Notes: a model not told the origin generated them from the sequence alone. A stretch of DNA of 64,000 bases from Rhodococcus sp. SBT000017 (GCF_003688915.1 NZ_REFU01000001.1:496001-560000); one strand, 5' to 3'; numbered from the stretch's first letter, positions 1-10,880 are shown. Numbers and translations are program-made.

Positions 1-377
1 CAGCGGGAATTGCACTGCTGCCGGAGGAATTCACGCGCAGGCTCGTTGCCGCCGAGCCCGAATCGACGGCACCGCTGCCCGGAAACGCCGGACTGGTCGT
101 GCTCGATTCCGCCGTCACCGAGGAGCTCGAAGCGGAGGGTTGGGCCAAGGACCGCATCCGCGAACTGCAGGACGCGCGTCGCAATCACGGATTCGACGTC
201 TCGGATCGAATCGACATCGTCATCGAGGTCCCCGAGCATCGGCAGGCGTGGCTCGACACCCATCGTGATCTGATCGCAGGCGAGGTGCTCGCGCTCTCGC
301 TCGTCGACGGCCGCGTCGGGGACGACGGCAGCGATCTCGGTGAGGGAGTGCGGGCAGCGATCACCAAGTCGTCATGA
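1..377 (+). CDS. ileS: Isoleucyl-tRNA synthetase, C-terminal end (5' partial)
   Basis: This is the last ~124 codons of a gene entering from the left edge, read in the frame starting at base 3. The segment with [20 protein letters not shown], then [20 protein letters not shown], is the typical C-terminal tail of actinobacterial class I isoleucyl-tRNA synthetases, which charge tRNA-Ile in the cytoplasm. The catalytic HIGH and KMSKS motifs lie outside the window. The stop TGA overlaps the ATG of the next gene (ATGA), implying translational coupling to the deformylase. In M. tuberculosis ileS is also directly followed by a DinB-type polymerase, which supports the call. Confidence 0.9.
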   Translation, partial: AGIALLPEEFTRRLVAAEPESTAPLPGNAGLVVLDSAVTEELEAEGWAKDRIRELQDARRNHGFDVSDRIDIVIEVPEHRQAWLDTHRDLIAGEVLALSLVDGRVGDDGSDLGEGVRAAITKSS

Positions 378-1024
378 TCGATGGCGACGTATCGGCCGAC
401 TCCGTCCGTGAGCTTCTCGCCGAAGCTCACGGCGGCGTCGTGCCGATCGTCGCCGCAGGCCACCCGGTTCTGCGGTCCAGGGCTGCGCCGTACGCCGGGC
501 AGCTCGACTCGGAGACGTTCGCGGAGTTGATCGAGGTGATGCGCGCGACCATGCACGACGCACCCGGTGTCGGTCTGGCCGCACCGCAGATCGGCATCCC
601 GCTCCAGATCGCAGTGATCGAGGATCGCCACGACGTCGGACCGGATGTCGCGCGCGCCCGAGAGCGCACACCGCTTCCGTTCCGCGTACTGGTCAACCCT
701 CGGTACACCCCGGTCGGACCGCGGACTGCCGGCTTCTACGAGGGATGCCTCAGTGTTCCGGGGTACCAGGCCGTCGTGATGCGAGCGGCTCACGTGCGGC
801 TCGAGTGCACCGACGAGACGGGCCGCGAGATCGACGAGGTGGTTCGTGGCTGGCCGGCCAGGATCGTGGCCCACGAGACCGATCATCTCCACGGCACCCT
901 GTACATCGACACCGCGAACATGCGGTCGCTGACGACGAGCGAGATGTACGGCGAGCTGTGGTCGGATCCGACACCCGAACGCGCCGCGCAGGCTCTCGGA
1001 TTCGCCACCGACGACCGCCGTTGA
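374..1024 (+). CDS. def: Peptide deformylase
   Basis: A 216-residue protein with all three deformylase motifs: GVGLAAPQ (65-72), EGCLS (123-127, metal ligand Cys125) and HETDH (167-171, metal ligands His167 and His171 with catalytic Glu168). It removes the formyl group from nascent N-terminal Met in the cytoplasm. The start ATG overlaps the ileS stop and the stop abuts the dinB start, so it sits in an ileS-def-dinB transcription unit. As I recall the M. tuberculosis map, def is elsewhere there, so this may be a second copy in the genome. Nothing suggests inactivation. Confidence 0.93.
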   Translation: MIDGDVSADSVRELLAEAHGGVVPIVAAGHPVLRSRAAPYAGQLDSETFAELIEVMRATMHDAPGVGLAAPQIGIPLQIAVIEDRHDVGPDVARARERTPLPFRVLVNPRYTPVGPRTAGFYEGCLSVPGYQAVVMRAAHVRLECTDETGREIDEVVRGWPARIVAHETDHLHGTLYIDTANMRSLTTSEMYGELWSDPTPERAAQALGFATDDRR

Positions 1025-1029
1025 CCACC

Positions 1030-2388
1030 GTGCCCGATATCGCCAACCACACCCTGCGGAGTCGTCGTTGGGTGCTGCACCTGGACATGGACGCGTTCTT
1101 CGCCTCCGCCGAACAGTTGACGCGCCCCACGTTGCGGGGCCGTCCGGTTCTCGTCGGCGGCGCGGGCGGGCGGGGAGTGGTGGCCGGTTGCAGTTACCAG
1201 GCCCGCGAGTTCGGAGCCCGTTCGGCCATGCCGATGCATCAGGCTCGCCGACTCGTGGGAGCCGGGGCCGTGGTGTTGCCGCCGCGGTTCGTTCTCTATT
1301 CGGAGCTGAGCCGACGAGCCTTCGAGGCACTACGGGGACCTATGCCCGTCCTCGAACAACTCTCGATCGACGAGGCGTTCGGTGAGCCGCTCGAACTCGC
1401 CGGAGCGACGGTTCACGAGGTCGAGCAGTTCTGCGCGGGCCTGCGCGCGTTGATCCTCGCCGAGACCGGGTTGGTCGCCTCGATCGGTGCCGGGTCCGGA
1501 AAACAGATCGCCAAGATCGCGTCGGGACTGGCCAAGCCCGACGGCATCACCGTCGTCGCTCCCGGAATCCAGGCCGAGCTGATGGCGGCTCTTCCGGTCC
1601 GGAAACTGTGGGGGATCGGACCGGTGGCCGGCGAGCGCTTGCGGCGCTTGGGCATCGACACCATCGGCAAGTTCGTGGCCACGCCCGAGTCCGAGGTGGC
1701 GTCGATTCTCGGGGCCACGATGGGACCGAGCCTGCATCAGCTCGCACGCGGAATCGACAACCGCGTCGTTGCCGAGCGGGCCGAGGCCAAGCAGGTCAGC
1801 GCCGAGACGACGTTCGCACAGGATCTGATCTCGCTCGCTCAGCTCCGCCCGGCCATCGAGTCCATCGTCGACTCGACGCATCGCCGGTTGCTGAAGGACG
1901 GCCGGGGTGCCAGGACGGTGGTGCTCAAGCTGCGCAAGTCCGACATGAGCATCATCACTCGATCGGCGACGTTGCCGTACGCGACGGTGGACAAACAGAC
2001 CATCGTGGCCACGGCCCAGCGACTTGCCGTCGATCCGGTCGACGTCGGTCCGATCAGGCTGGTCGGGGTCGGATTGGCCGGGCTGTCGGCCGTGCGACAG
2101 GGCTCGCTGTTTCCCGAACTGGAGTACGAGCCGGTCGCCGATGCGACCGAGGAGTCGCCCGCCCCGATCGTGGCCGCCGCGGATGTCGTCGTCCAGGAAG
2201 GCCCACGGTGGCAACCGGGTATGGACGTCCGGCATCCCGACTTCGGTCACGGCTGGGTGCAGGGGGCCGGTCACTCGGTGGTGACCGTCCGATTCGAGAC
2301 CAGAACCAGTGGGCCGGGAATCGCGCGCACCTTCGCCGAATCGGACGAGAACCTGGTTGTTGCCGACGTTCTCGACAGCCTGACGTGA
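1030..2388 (+). CDS. dinB: DNA polymerase IV (Y-family, DinB/DinX)
   Basis: A ~452-residue Y-family polymerase for translesion synthesis. The palm carboxylates are visible in [13 protein letters not shown] (Asp19, Asp21) and SIDEAF (Asp114, Glu115). A helix-hairpin-helix segment ([13 protein letters not shown]) and a little-finger domain follow. The C-terminal extension, with [13 protein letters not shown] and [12 protein letters not shown], is characteristic of actinobacterial DinX-type proteins. A TTG at 1021 overlapping the def stop is an equally possible start; GTG 1030 is preferred because it is the stronger start codon. No LexA-type box is visible upstream, so it is probably cotranscribed with ileS-def rather than SOS-controlled. 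Confidence 0.92.
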   Translation: MPDIANHTLRSRRWVLHLDMDAFFASAEQLTRPTLRGRPVLVGGAGGRGVVAGCSYQAREFGARSAMPMHQARRLVGAGAVVLPPRFVLYSELSRRAFEALRGPMPVLEQLSIDEAFGEPLELAGATVHEVEQFCAGLRALILAETGLVASIGAGSGKQIAKIASGLAKPDGITVVAPGIQAELMAALPVRKLWGIGPVAGERLRRLGIDTIGKFVATPESEVASILGATMGPSLHQLARGIDNRVVAERAEAKQVSAETTFAQDLISLAQLRPAIESIVDSTHRRLLKDGRGARTVVLKLRKSDMSIITRSATLPYATVDKQTIVATAQRLAVDPVDVGPIRLVGVGLAGLSAVRQGSLFPELEYEPVADATEESPAPIVAAADVVVQEGPRWQPGMDVRHPDFGHGWVQGAGHSVVTVRFETRTSGPGIARTFAESDENLVVADVLDSLT

Positions 2389-2558
2389 GTTGTGGCGTGG
2401 CTGAGGAAACTCTGTGAGGTTTCACAGGTATGCCGATCGCGTTGTGACTCGGGCTTGTCGAGCTGACATAGTGGACCAGGTCCGAGACGACCCCATTCCA
2501 GACGACCGACGAGTCACAGAACGATCGAGACGTGACTCAGAGTGAAAAGGACAAGCAC

Positions 2559-3071
2559 TTGAAGCTTCGCAACACCCGACGGGCAATGGTTGCCGGCATC
2601 GCCATCGCCGCAGCGCTCACCATGACCGCCTGCAGCTCCGACGAGGGTGACACGACGGCCACCACGACGACCGCTGCCACCACCACGGCATCGACCCCGA
2701 CCGAGAACGCCGCGTACCCCCCGGTCCCCACTGTCGAGGAGCTCAACGGGCAGCTCGCGCGCGGGCTCGACCCCAACGTTCCGGTCGAGGAGAAGGCCGC
2801 CCTGATCCAGGGCGCATCCGAGGACCCCGAATTGATCAACCAGGTCGCCGCCGCCGCGGTCGCAAACAACGCGCAGATCGAGATCACCAGCATCGACGAT
2901 CTCGGCACCGGCGTCCTCAACGCCGGCATCACGATCACGCTCAACGGTCAGGCCAACCCCGGCACGTTCCAGTTCGTGCCCGAGGACGGTGTCTGGAAGC
3001 TGTCCAAGGACAACGCCTGCGGCATCGTCTCGCTCGCGCAGCTGACCAGCCCGGCGTGCCCCGCACCCTGA
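2559..3071 (+). CDS. Secreted lipoprotein, MTB12-like
   Basis: An exported protein of ~170 residues. A GTG at 2532 is in frame, but AAAAGGA sits 7 bases upstream of TTG 2559. Starting at that TTG gives an ideal lipoprotein signal peptide: MKLRNTRR, a hydrophobic core, then the lipobox MTAC. A Thr-rich linker follows, then a compact ~115-residue domain (PPVPTVEELNGQLARGLDPN through SPACPAP) resembling the C-terminal domain of mycobacterial low-molecular-weight antigen MTB12 and CFP-2. Two late Cys residues could form a disulphide. The gene stands alone and ends at a strong intrinsic terminator. Its role is unknown; family membership is by resemblance only. Confidence 0.72.
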   Translation: MKLRNTRRAMVAGIAIAAALTMTACSSDEGDTTATTTTAATTTASTPTENAAYPPVPTVEELNGQLARGLDPNVPVEEKAALIQGASEDPELINQVAAAAVANNAQIEITSIDDLGTGVLNAGITITLNGQANPGTFQFVPEDGVWKLSKDNACGIVSLAQLTSPACPAP

Positions 3072-3104
3072 GTCCTGCCGATCGTCTCTGACCGACACGA
3101 CGTA

Positions 3105-3149
3105 CTGTCGGTGACATGTCCCCTCGGGGATGTGTCACCGGCAGTTTTT
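3105..3149 (+). terminator. Intrinsic terminator after the MTB12-like gene
   Basis: A 19-bp imperfect stem (CTGTCGGTGACATGTCCCC against GGGGATGTGTCACCGGCAG, mostly paired with G-U wobbles) with a two-base loop, followed by TTTTT at 3145-3149. It lies between convergent genes. The T-tract serves the plus-strand lipoprotein gene. Confidence 0.85.
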
Positions 3150-3169
3150 CGTTGGCCGACCGGCCCGAT

Positions 3170-3913
3170 TCACATGCTGGGCGTCACCGATCGAATGCGC
3201 TCGACGGCCGCCTCGGCGACAGCGGTGACGGTCTCGGGCTCGAGGCCGCTCTGATCGGAGACGACGATCTGGACGACGGTCGAGTCGACCACGGCCACCA
3301 CCACATCGGAGATCAAGGTGAACCCTTCACTGCTGGTGGTCAGGCGTACCGAGGCCGATGCGTCACCGACCGACGACTGCTCCCGGCCCGCCAACGCGTA
3401 GTCGACGCTCACCCCGTCCGCATCCGTGCCGCTGAACGTCGTGCACCCCGCCCACGCCTGCTGAATCGCAGTGAAGGCCTCGGCCGTGCCCGTGTCGGAG
3501 TAGCTTGCCGCATCCTCGTCGATCGACGAGAAGTTCGGTCCCGAGAAGCGGGCGACTGCGTTCGACGCCGCACCGCCCTGCTGCTCCGAGATCGGGGCCA
3601 GTACTGCGGCGCACTCGGCCGGGTCGGTACCGGACTTGTCGGGGGAGTCGTACTCGGGAGCCGGGTGGAGCCCGAGATCCCGGACCGGGTCGGGGATCGA
3701 GGAGAACCCGTCCGGGAGGTCGCCGAGACCCAGCATCGCTGCGGCCAGGACGCCGGAGTCGGTGATGGGGGCACCGAGAAGGGGATCGGGCGCGGCGACG
3801 GAGCTGGGCGCGACTGCAGGGGTCGGGGCCGGCTCGTCCGCGCTGCACCCGGCCGCGGCGATGCCGACGAGCGACAGCGCCGCCAGCAGCTGCGTCGTGG
3901 TCCGCGCCGTCAT
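3170..3913 (-). CDS. Lipoprotein with PknH-sensor-like domain (uncertain)
   Basis: A 247-residue protein starting at ATG 3913, which overlaps the stop of the upstream gene (ATGA). MTARTTTQLLAALSLVGIAAAGC is a lipoprotein signal peptide with the lipobox AAGC. The mature part has an Ala/Pro-rich linker and then a ~200-residue domain with paired Cys (ECAAVL, GCTTF) and the phrase QQAWAGCTTFSGTD. This resembles the extracellular PknH C-terminal or DUF5642-type sensor domains of mycobacterial lipoproteins. It is coupled to another lipoprotein gene (3910-4893), so the two probably act together at the cell envelope. Function is unknown. Confidence 0.7.
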   Translation of the reverse strand: MTARTTTQLLAALSLVGIAAAGCSADEPAPTPAVAPSSVAAPDPLLGAPITDSGVLAAAMLGLGDLPDGFSSIPDPVRDLGLHPAPEYDSPDKSGTDPAECAAVLAPISEQQGGAASNAVARFSGPNFSSIDEDAASYSDTGTAEAFTAIQQAWAGCTTFSGTDADGVSVDYALAGREQSSVGDASASVRLTTSSEGFTLISDVVVAVVDSTVVQIVVSDQSGLEPETVTAVAEAAVERIRSVTPSM

Positions 3914-4893
3914 CGGGCAGCCCAGGTGATCGAGTCTCCGACGGTCTGGCGCAGCACGGTCGTGCTGTCGGGGTCGGTGTACATCTGCTCGCCACCTGCG
4001 GTGATCGATCCGCCGACGGGAAGCGGTCGTGCCAGATCCATCTCCAGAGTTCCCGAGCCGGTGAAGGTGTACGTCGCGATGTTCAGTGTGCCGGCACCGT
4101 CGGGCAGGTTCCATGTGGTCGATTCGGGCGTCTGGGTGATCGCGACGTCCAGGGTCGCTCGGTCACCGTCGAGCGCTCGCAGCGTGACCGTGGTGCGCTG
4201 GTTCAACGTGATGCCGCTCAGTACCTGCTGATCGACGGTCCATACCGCACCCACTCCCACCTCTGCGTCGGGGAAGTCGACGGAGCGGTACACCGCGGCG
4301 TTCAACGAGCGTTCGATCGCCGCGCGGGCGGTATCGAGCGCGGCGTCGGCGGGGGTGATGTGCAGTGCTGTGATCGCTCCCGAGTCGGTGGTCGCCAGCC
4401 GCGCCGACGAGCCCTCGGAGGCGGAGAGTGCGTCGGTCAGTCCTTCGTCGGGTGACGTCGCGGCTCCGATGGTCAGCTCGACGGAGCGTGTCGCGCCGGT
4501 CGCGGCGTCGTCGTCCGGCACGGTGTCGGACGTCGACGCGGACAGGGGCACGGTCAGTTCGGGACTGGAGAAGTCCTGCGGAGCCCCACTGTCGATCTGC
4601 TGCGAGACGGTGGAGGTGGTGGTGAGGTCGACGTTCTGCTCCTCCGAGTCGGAGGTGTCGAAAGCCAGTACGCGCCGTGGCTCGGCACCGGGGTCGACGA
4701 CCGTGGTGGTCGTCGGCGTCACGGCGATGGTCACCTCGTTGGAGGACGCGGCCTGCTCGGGAGCGGGCTCGGTGTCGGTGTCGGTGCTCGAACATCCCGC
4801 GACGAGAGCCACTGCACAGCAGGCAGCGAGCAAACCGGAGCGGACGGTGCCGGAGCGGACGGTGCGATTACGATCGGTCGACTTCACGGGCAC
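3910..4893 (-). CDS. Lipoprotein of unknown function (DUF6263-like)
   Basis: A ~327-residue exported lipoprotein. The basic N-terminus (KSTDRNRTVRSGTVRSG) leads into a hydrophobic stretch and the lipobox VAGC. The start could be GTG 4893 or GTG 4887. The mature protein is Thr/Ser/Asp-rich, contains a VPDDDAATGATRSVELTIG stretch, and ends in a beta-rich half with repeated acidic Thr motifs, reminiscent of DUF6263 envelope proteins. It is the first gene of a two-gene operon with 3170-3913 and is divergent from lspA, the enzyme that would process its own signal peptide. No enzymatic motif is visible. Confidence 0.68.
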   Translation of the reverse strand: MPVKSTDRNRTVRSGTVRSGLLAACCAVALVAGCSSTDTDTEPAPEQAASSNEVTIAVTPTTTTVVDPGAEPRRVLAFDTSDSEEQNVDLTTTSTVSQQIDSGAPQDFSSPELTVPLSASTSDTVPDDDAATGATRSVELTIGAATSPDEGLTDALSASEGSSARLATTDSGAITALHITPADAALDTARAAIERSLNAAVYRSVDFPDAEVGVGAVWTVDQQVLSGITLNQRTTVTLRALDGDRATLDVAITQTPESTTWNLPDGAGTLNIATYTFTGSGTLEMDLARPLPVGGSITAGGEQMYTDPDSTTVLRQTVGDSITWAAR

Positions 4894-4976
4894 CAGGCTA
4901 CTGACACCGCCCGCGGTGATCGGCGGTGCGCGGCACGGATGAGGACCCGCCGCCGTCCATACGCCATGATGGACAG

Positions 4977-5609
4977 GTGAGTGAAGACCGCGCCGACGAT
5001 CCGCCAGCCGAGACGAGTAGTGTTCCGGCACCGAACGAGACCGCGGACTCGCAGGTGACCGAGACCGACAGCGCCGGGAATCGACTTCCGAAGCCGCTCA
5101 AGACGCGGTTGCTGATCGCGATCGCGGCCGTGATTCTTCTGTTCGATCTCGTGACCAAGATCGTGGTCGTGCACTACGTCAAGCCCGGCAACCCGATCGC
5201 GATCGTCGGAGACGTCGTGACGTTGCGGCTGGTACGCAACCCCGGTGCGGCGTTCTCGATGGCCACCGGCATGACCTGGTTGCTCACGGTCGTGGCCGTT
5301 GCGGTCGTCATCGGAGTGATCAAGATCGGTCGGACGCTGCGATCGCCGTGGTGGGCACTGGGATTGGGTCTGGTTCTCGGCGGGGCACTCGGCAACCTGA
5401 TCGACCGCTTCTTCCGTGCACCGGGTCCGTTCCAGGGACACGTCGTCGACTTCGTGTCGGTTGGCTGGTGGCCGGTGTTCAACGTTGCCGACTCGTCCAT
5501 CGTCTGTGGTGCGATCCTGCTCGTCGTCCTGAGCCTGTTCGGGTTCGAGCCGAACGGCGAACGGGTCACCAAATCGAGTTCCGACGCCGCAGGCGAGGCC
5601 GACAAGTGA
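4977..5609 (+). CDS. lspA: Lipoprotein signal peptidase (signal peptidase II)
   Basis: A ~210-residue membrane aspartyl protease that cleaves prolipoproteins after diacylglyceryl transfer. After a ~40-residue polar N-terminal extension come four membrane segments. Conserved motifs are [14 protein letters not shown] (first catalytic Asp) and FNVADSSI (second catalytic Asp). GTG 4977 is chosen; the in-frame upstream codons only add a low-complexity leader. The stop overlaps the next gene (GTGA), coupling it to the pseudouridine synthase as in M. tuberculosis Rv1539-Rv1540. The enzyme acts on products of lgt, which lies at the other end of this window. Confidence 0.95.
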   Translation: MSEDRADDPPAETSSVPAPNETADSQVTETDSAGNRLPKPLKTRLLIAIAAVILLFDLVTKIVVVHYVKPGNPIAIVGDVVTLRLVRNPGAAFSMATGMTWLLTVVAVAVVIGVIKIGRTLRSPWWALGLGLVLGGALGNLIDRFFRAPGPFQGHVVDFVSVGWWPVFNVADSSIVCGAILLVVLSLFGFEPNGERVTKSSSDAAGEADK

Positions 5610-6532
5610 GGGAATCGCGCTCGATGCCGGTGCCCGACGGCCTGGACGGAATGAGGGTGGACGCCGGTCTCGCTCGGCTGCTCGGGCTCTCGCGTACCGT
5701 GGCCGCGACCCTGGCCGAGGAGGGCTCGGTTCTGGTCGATCACGGTGCCGTCGGCAAGTCCGATCGGCTGGCCGCTGGTTCGTGGCTCGAAGTGACGCTG
5801 CCCGAGCCCGCCCGTGAGTTGACGATCGAGGCGGAGCCCGTCGAGGGGATGGAAATTCTCTACGCCGACGACGACATCGTGGCCGTGGACAAGCCCGTCG
5901 GGGTCGCCGCGCATGCCAGTGTCGGCTGGACCGGCCCCACCGTCATCGGCGGTCTCGCGGCCGCCGGTTTCCGGATTTCGACCTCCGGTGCGCACGAGCG
6001 GCAGGGCATCGTCCATCGCCTCGACGTCGGCACGTCGGGGGTCATGGTGGTCGCTACGTCCGAGCGGGCGTACACCGTGCTCAAGCGGGCGTTCAAGGCG
6101 CGGACCATCGACAAGCGTTACCACGCACTGGTGCAGGGCCATCCGGATCCGAGCAGTGGAACGATCGACGCCCCGATCGGTCGACACGGCAGCAACGACT
6201 GGAAGTTCGCCGTCCGTGCCGACGGCAAGCCCAGCGTCACCCATTACGACACGGTCGAGGCGTTCCAGGCGGCGAGCCTGCTGGACGTGCACTTGGAAAC
6301 CGGTCGCACACACCAGATTCGGGTGCACTTCTCGGCTCTGCGGCATCCGTGCTGCGGCGATCTGACCTACGGAGCCGATCCGCGGCTGGCCGAACGGTTG
6401 GGCCTGGAAAGACAGTGGCTGCACGCACGCTCGCTCGGCTTCGCGCATCCCTCCGACGGCCGCTGGGTCGAGATCGAGAGCAAGTATCCGGCCGACCTCG
6501 AGCATGCACTCGAGGTGCTTCGGAAGGCGTGA
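5606..6532 (+). CDS. RluA/RluD-family 23S rRNA pseudouridine synthase
   Basis: A 308-residue protein with an N-terminal S4 RNA-binding domain (~15-75) and a pseudouridine synthase domain. The catalytic motif HRLDVGTSG has Asp140. Further family signatures are [21 protein letters not shown] and [11 protein letters not shown]. It isomerises uridine to pseudouridine in structured RNA, probably large-subunit rRNA; exact sites cannot be inferred from sequence. GTG 5606 overlaps the lspA stop; ATG 5624 is an alternative start. The stop overlaps the next gene (TGATG). Confidence 0.93.
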   Translation: MRESRSMPVPDGLDGMRVDAGLARLLGLSRTVAATLAEEGSVLVDHGAVGKSDRLAAGSWLEVTLPEPARELTIEAEPVEGMEILYADDDIVAVDKPVGVAAHASVGWTGPTVIGGLAAAGFRISTSGAHERQGIVHRLDVGTSGVMVVATSERAYTVLKRAFKARTIDKRYHALVQGHPDPSSGTIDAPIGRHGSNDWKFAVRADGKPSVTHYDTVEAFQAASLLDVHLETGRTHQIRVHFSALRHPCCGDLTYGADPRLAERLGLERQWLHARSLGFAHPSDGRWVEIESKYPADLEHALEVLRKA

Positions 6533-7197
6533 TGTGCACCAGGGGAGTCTCCGGTGTGCTCGGCGGCGTCGTTGTCGCTGCACTCGTGATCGGGGCTCTC
6601 GCCGTGATCGGGCACCTCAATCCGGTACGACAATTGGGCGTGAGCACCGACCGGCTCGGCCCGGACAGCGGCGAGCAGGTGACCGATTACCTGGCCCGCG
6701 CCGAGGCGAGCCTGCGTAGCGACGACGCCGAACCTCGATGGGGCTCGGTGTCGTTCGATCGCGAGCTCACCGCCGAACAGGCCTATGCCGTCGCCGACGG
6801 GGTCCGGATCTCGCAGGTGCTGCTGCGTGTTCCGCTCGATCGCGTGCAGACTCCGATACTCACTGTGGGTGTACCGGGCAGTGAACGGTCGGTGCTGAAT
6901 TCGACCGCGCGTGCAGCGAGCCTGGCGGACGAATCGTTCGAGGCGGGGGACCGGCAGGCCCGGATAGCTGCGGTGTCGCAGCGACGTCTGCTCGACGGGT
7001 GTGCGTGTGTGGTGACCGTGGTGGTGCGCGGTACCCCTGCCGAGTTGACCGAGCTGGCCGGCCGTGCCGATGTGCGAGCGGTGCAGGCGCTTCCGCCGGA
7101 TGCAGTGTCCGGCAAGTTCGCGGTCGAGCCGCTCCTGCCGGAGTACGTCGACGTCGTCGGGCCGCTTCCGGACGACGGTCCCGTGCCGACCGAATGA
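6532..7197 (+). CDS. Membrane-anchored protein of unknown function
   Basis: A 221-residue protein starting at ATG 6532, which overlaps the preceding stop. One N-terminal membrane segment (VLGGVVVAALVIGALAVIG, ~8-26) is followed by an extracytoplasmic domain with no family I recognise. A CAC pair occurs in LLDGCACVVTVVVRG. Overlap with the rluD-like gene indicates cotranscription with lspA, which is the only hint to its role. Alternatives are an orphan sporulation/SPOR-like or anchoring domain; neither is supported. Confidence 0.75.
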   Translation: MCTRGVSGVLGGVVVAALVIGALAVIGHLNPVRQLGVSTDRLGPDSGEQVTDYLARAEASLRSDDAEPRWGSVSFDRELTAEQAYAVADGVRISQVLLRVPLDRVQTPILTVGVPGSERSVLNSTARAASLADESFEAGDRQARIAAVSQRRLLDGCACVVTVVVRGTPAELTELAGRADVRAVQALPPDAVSGKFAVEPLLPEYVDVVGPLPDDGPVPTE

Positions 7198-7343
7198 GGC
7201 GATTTCTCGTCGCATCCGTCACACCTGTCACGTCCTCCCAGGACACACCGGCAGCGTGGAAAATCTGTCGGTTCGACCGCTTACAGTGAGTACGTTCGCG
7301 GCTCGTATTTTCGCCAACGCACGACCTTCAGGAGAGAACCTTC

Positions 7344-10300
7344 GTGGCCGATTCGTTCGTTCATCTGCACAACCACACCGAATATTCGATGCTCGACGGT
7401 GCCGCCAAGATCGGGGCGATGTTCGCCGAGGCAGCACGGTTGGAGATGACGGCAGTCGGCATGACCGACCACGGCAACATGTACGGGGCCAGCGAGTTCT
7501 ACAACGAGGCCAAGAAGGCCGGAATCAAGCCGATCATCGGCATCGAGGCCTACATCGCCCCCGAGTCCCGGTTCAACAAGAAGCGCGTGCTGTGGGGTGA
7601 CCGCAGCCAGAAGTCCGACGACGTCTCCGGTAGCGGTGCGTACACGCACATGACGATGGTCGCCGAGAACCCCACCGGAGTCCGGAACCTGTTCAAGCTG
7701 TCCTCGCTCGCCTCCATCGAGGGGCAGCTGGGCAAGTGGGCCCGGATGGACGAGGAGATCATCGCCTCCCACGCCGAGGGCATCATCGCCACCACCGGCT
7801 GCCCGTCGGGGGAGGTGCAGACTCGACTGCGACTCGGCCAGGATCGCGAGGCATTGGAGGCAGCCGCCAAGTGGCGCGAGATCTGGGGCCCGGAGAACTT
7901 CTTTCTCGAACTGATGGATCACGGCCTGTCCATCGAGCGACGCGTCCGCGAAGGGCTGCTCGACATCGGCAAGAAGCTCTCGATTCCGCCGCTGGCCACC
8001 AACGACTGCCACTACGTCACCAAGGACGCCGCCGAGAACCACGAGGCGCTGCTGTGCATCCAGACCGGTAAGACGCTCAGCGATCCCACTCGCTTCAAGT
8101 TCGACGGTGACGGCTACTACCTCAAGTCCGCCGCCGAGATGCGCGAGCTCTGGGACGATTCGGTGCCCGGTGCCTGCGACAGCACCCTGCTCATCGCCGA
8201 GCGAGTGCAGCCCTACGACGAGGTGTGGGCGCACCGCGACCGGATGCCGATCTTCCCCGTGCCCGAGGGCCACACGCAGGGCACCTGGTTGCGCCACGAG
8301 GTCATGACCGGGCTCGAGCGTCGATTCCCCGACGGGCCGGCCGAGGACTACCTCGCGCGCGCGGAGTACGAGATCAAGGTCATTCTCGAGATGGGCTTCC
8401 CCGCCTACTTCCTCGTGGTCGGCGACCTGATCAACCACGCCAAGGCCGTCGGCATCCGCGTCGGGCCCGGCCGAGGGTCCGCTGCCGGATCGTTGGTCGC
8501 GTATGCCATGGGCATCACCAACATCGACCCACTGCCGCACGGTCTGCTGTTCGAGCGATTCCTCAACCCCGAGCGTGTGTCGATGCCCGATATCGATATC
8601 GACTTCGACGATCGTCGCCGCGGTGAGATGGTCCGCTACGCCACCGAGAAGTGGGGCAGCGATCGAGTGGCCCAGGTGATCACGTTCGGCACCATCAAGA
8701 CCAAGGCCGCCATCAAGGACTCCGCACGAGTGCAGTTCGGCCAGCCCGGCTTCGGAATCGCCGATCAGATCACCAAGGCACTTCCGCCGCCCATCATGGC
8801 CAAGGACATCTCCGTCGCGGGCATCACCGACCCTGCGCACGAGCGCTACAAGGAAGCCGTCGAGGTCAGGGCGCTGATCGACTCCAACCCCGATGTCGCG
8901 ACCATCTACAAGACGGCCAAGGGACTCGAGGGCCTGATCCGCAACGCAGGCGTGCACGCCTGCGCGGTCATCATGTCCTCCGAGCCGCTCACCGACGCCA
9001 TTCCGGTGTGGAAGCGTGCGCAGGACGGCGCGATCATCACCGGCTGGGACTACCCGTCGTGCGAGGCCATCGGCCTGCTCAAGATGGACTTCCTTGGTCT
9101 GCGAAACCTCACCGTCATCGGCGACGCCATCGACAACATCAAGGCCAACCGCGGCATCGACATCGACCTCGACGCACTCCCGCTCGACGACCCGGCGACC
9201 TTCGACTTGCTTTCTCGCGGAGATACTCTCGGCGTCTTCCAGCTCGACGGCAGCGCCATGCGCGATCTGCTCCGCCGTATGCAGCCCACCGGCTTCGAGG
9301 ACATCGTCGCCGTCCTGGCCCTGTACCGGCCGGGTCCGATGGGCATGAACTCGCACAACGATTACGCCGACCGCAAGAACGGTAGGCAAGAGGTCAAGCC
9401 GATTCACCCGGAGCTCGAAGAGCCGCTCAAGGTGATTCTCGGCGAGACGTACGGTCTGGTGGTCTACCAGGAGCAGATCATGCAGCTGGCGCAGAAGGTG
9501 GCCGGCTACACCCTCGGCCAGGCCGACTTGCTGCGTCGCGCCATGGGCAAGAAGAAGCTCTCCGAGCTGGAGAAGGCCTACGCCGGATTCCGACAGGGCA
9601 TGTTGGACAACGACTTCTCCGAGGCGGCCATCAAGGCGCTGTGGGACACCGTGCTGCCCTTCGCGGGCTACGCGTTTAACAAGTCTCACTCCGCGGGCTA
9701 CGGCCTGGTGTCGTACTGGACGGCATACCTCAAGGCCAACTACCCGGCCGAGTACATGGCCGGACTGCTCACCAGCGTCGGTGACGACAAGGACAAGGCC
9801 GCGATCTACCTCGCAGACTGTCGCAAGCTCGGCATCACGGTGCTGCCACCGGACGTCAACGAATCCGAACTCAACTTCGCGTCGGTGGGCAAGGACATCC
9901 GGTTCGGTCTCGGTGCCGTCCGCAACGTCGGTACCAATGTGGTCGCGTCGATCATCAGGGCGCGATCGGAGAAGTCCAAGTACACCGACTTCTCGGACTA
10001 CCTGGGCAAGATCGACGCGATCGCGTGCAGCAAGAAGGTCACCGAATCCCTCATCAAGGCAGGTGCTTTCGACTCACTCGATCATCCTCGCAAGGGGTTG
10101 ATGCTCATTCACGCCGACGCGATCGACGCGGTGATGGGCACCAAGAAGGCCGAGGCGATCGGTCAGTTCGACCTGTTCGGCGGCGAGGATGCCGACGAGT
10201 CCATCTCCGCCGTGTTCAACGTCCGGGTGCCGGACGAGGAGTGGGAATCCAAGCATCGGCTCGCCCTCGAACGCGAGATGCTCGGCCTCTACGTCTCGGG

Positions 10301-10880
10301 ACACCCGCTCCTGGGCGTCGAGCACATGCTGGCCGCGAAGTCCGACTGCAACATCCCCACCATCCTCGAGGGTGATGTCAAGGACGGCACACAGGTCACC
10401 GTCGGCGGCATTCTGGCTTCGGTGAATCGTCGGATCAACAAGAACGGCCTGACGTGGGCTTCGGCTCAGCTCGAGGACCTGGCCGGCGGTATCGAAGTGC
10501 TGTTCTTCCCGCAGGCGTACTCGGTGTTCGGTGCCGATGTCACCGAGGACTCGGTGGTGCTCGTCAAGGGCCGTGTGTCGGTGCGCGACGATCGAATCTC
10601 GTTGATCGCCAACGATCTTGCGGTACCCGATCTGTCCGCGATCGGCATCGACAAGCCACTTGCGGTGAGTCTGCCGACTCGGTTGTGCACGGCGGACAAG
10701 GTCGGTGCCCTCAAGCGGGTGCTGTCGAGCCACCCGGGAACCTCGGATGTGCACCTGCGGTTGGTCAGTGGCGACAAGATCACCACGATGAAGCTGGACG
10801 ACAGTCTGCGCGTCACGCCGACGTCGGCGTTGATGGGAGACCTGAAAGCGCTACTCGGGCCGGGCTGCCTGACGGGCTGA
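7344..10880 (+). CDS. dnaE: DNA polymerase III alpha subunit (replicative)
   Basis: A 1178-residue C-family polymerase, the usual size for DnaE1. The N-terminal PHP domain begins [20 protein letters not shown] and retains the His and Asp/Glu metal ligands expected of an active proofreading PHP, as in mycobacteria. The palm carries PDIDIDFDD (415-423) with catalytic Asp pairs. [26 protein letters not shown] and [20 protein letters not shown] are conserved finger motifs. An OB-fold domain follows near 1000 ([18 protein letters not shown]). GTG 7344 is preceded by AGGAGAG, a strong ribosome binding site. The 146-bp upstream gap likely holds its own promoter. It is the chromosomal replicase core. 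Confidence 0.97.
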   Translation: MADSFVHLHNHTEYSMLDGAAKIGAMFAEAARLEMTAVGMTDHGNMYGASEFYNEAKKAGIKPIIGIEAYIAPESRFNKKRVLWGDRSQKSDDVSGSGAYTHMTMVAENPTGVRNLFKLSSLASIEGQLGKWARMDEEIIASHAEGIIATTGCPSGEVQTRLRLGQDREALEAAAKWREIWGPENFFLELMDHGLSIERRVREGLLDIGKKLSIPPLATNDCHYVTKDAAENHEALLCIQTGKTLSDPTRFKFDGDGYYLKSAAEMRELWDDSVPGACDSTLLIAERVQPYDEVWAHRDRMPIFPVPEGHTQGTWLRHEVMTGLERRFPDGPAEDYLARAEYEIKVILEMGFPAYFLVVGDLINHAKAVGIRVGPGRGSAAGSLVAYAMGITNIDPLPHGLLFERFLNPERVSMPDIDIDFDDRRRGEMVRYATEKWGSDRVAQVITFGTIKTKAAIKDSARVQFGQPGFGIADQITKALPPPIMAKDISVAGITDPAHERYKEAVEVRALIDSNPDVATIYKTAKGLEGLIRNAGVHACAVIMSSEPLTDAIPVWKRAQDGAIITGWDYPSCEAIGLLKMDFLGLRNLTVIGDAIDNIKANRGIDIDLDALPLDDPATFDLLSRGDTLGVFQLDGSAMRDLLRRMQPTGFEDIVAVLALYRPGPMGMNSHNDYADRKNGRQEVKPIHPELEEPLKVILGETYGLVVYQEQIMQLAQKVAGYTLGQADLLRRAMGKKKLSELEKAYAGFRQGMLDNDFSEAAIKALWDTVLPFAGYAFNKSHSAGYGLVSYWTAYLKANYPAEYMAGLLTSVGDDKDKAAIYLADCRKLGITVLPPDVNESELNFASVGKDIRFGLGAVRNVGTNVVASIIRARSEKSKYTDFSDYLGKIDAIACSKKVTESLIKAGAFDSLDHPRKGLMLIHADAIDAVMGTKKAEAIGQFDLFGGEDADESISAVFNVRVPDEEWESKHRLALEREMLGLYVSGHPLLGVEHMLAAKSDCNIPTILEGDVKDGTQVTVGGILASVNRRINKNGLTWASAQLEDLAGGIEVLFFPQAYSVFGADVTEDSVVLVKGRVSVRDDRISLIANDLAVPDLSAIGIDKPLAVSLPTRLCTADKVGALKRVLSSHPGTSDVHLRLVSGDKITTMKLDDSLRVTPTSALMGDLKALLGPGCLTG

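Noticed and set aside
185..1330. 381-codon minus-strand frame across ileS, def and dinB
   Set aside because: Low-complexity Arg/Ala/Pro translation with no domain; fully covered by three real genes on the plus strand.
3116..4231. 371-codon plus-strand frame across the two lipoprotein genes
   Set aside because: Its translation is Gly/Arg-rich without domains, whereas both minus-strand genes have proper lipoprotein signals.
7281..9689. 802-codon open frame antisense to dnaE
   Set aside because: It mirrors dnaE codon structure on the opposite strand, has no recognisable domain, and arises from the high GC bias at third positions.
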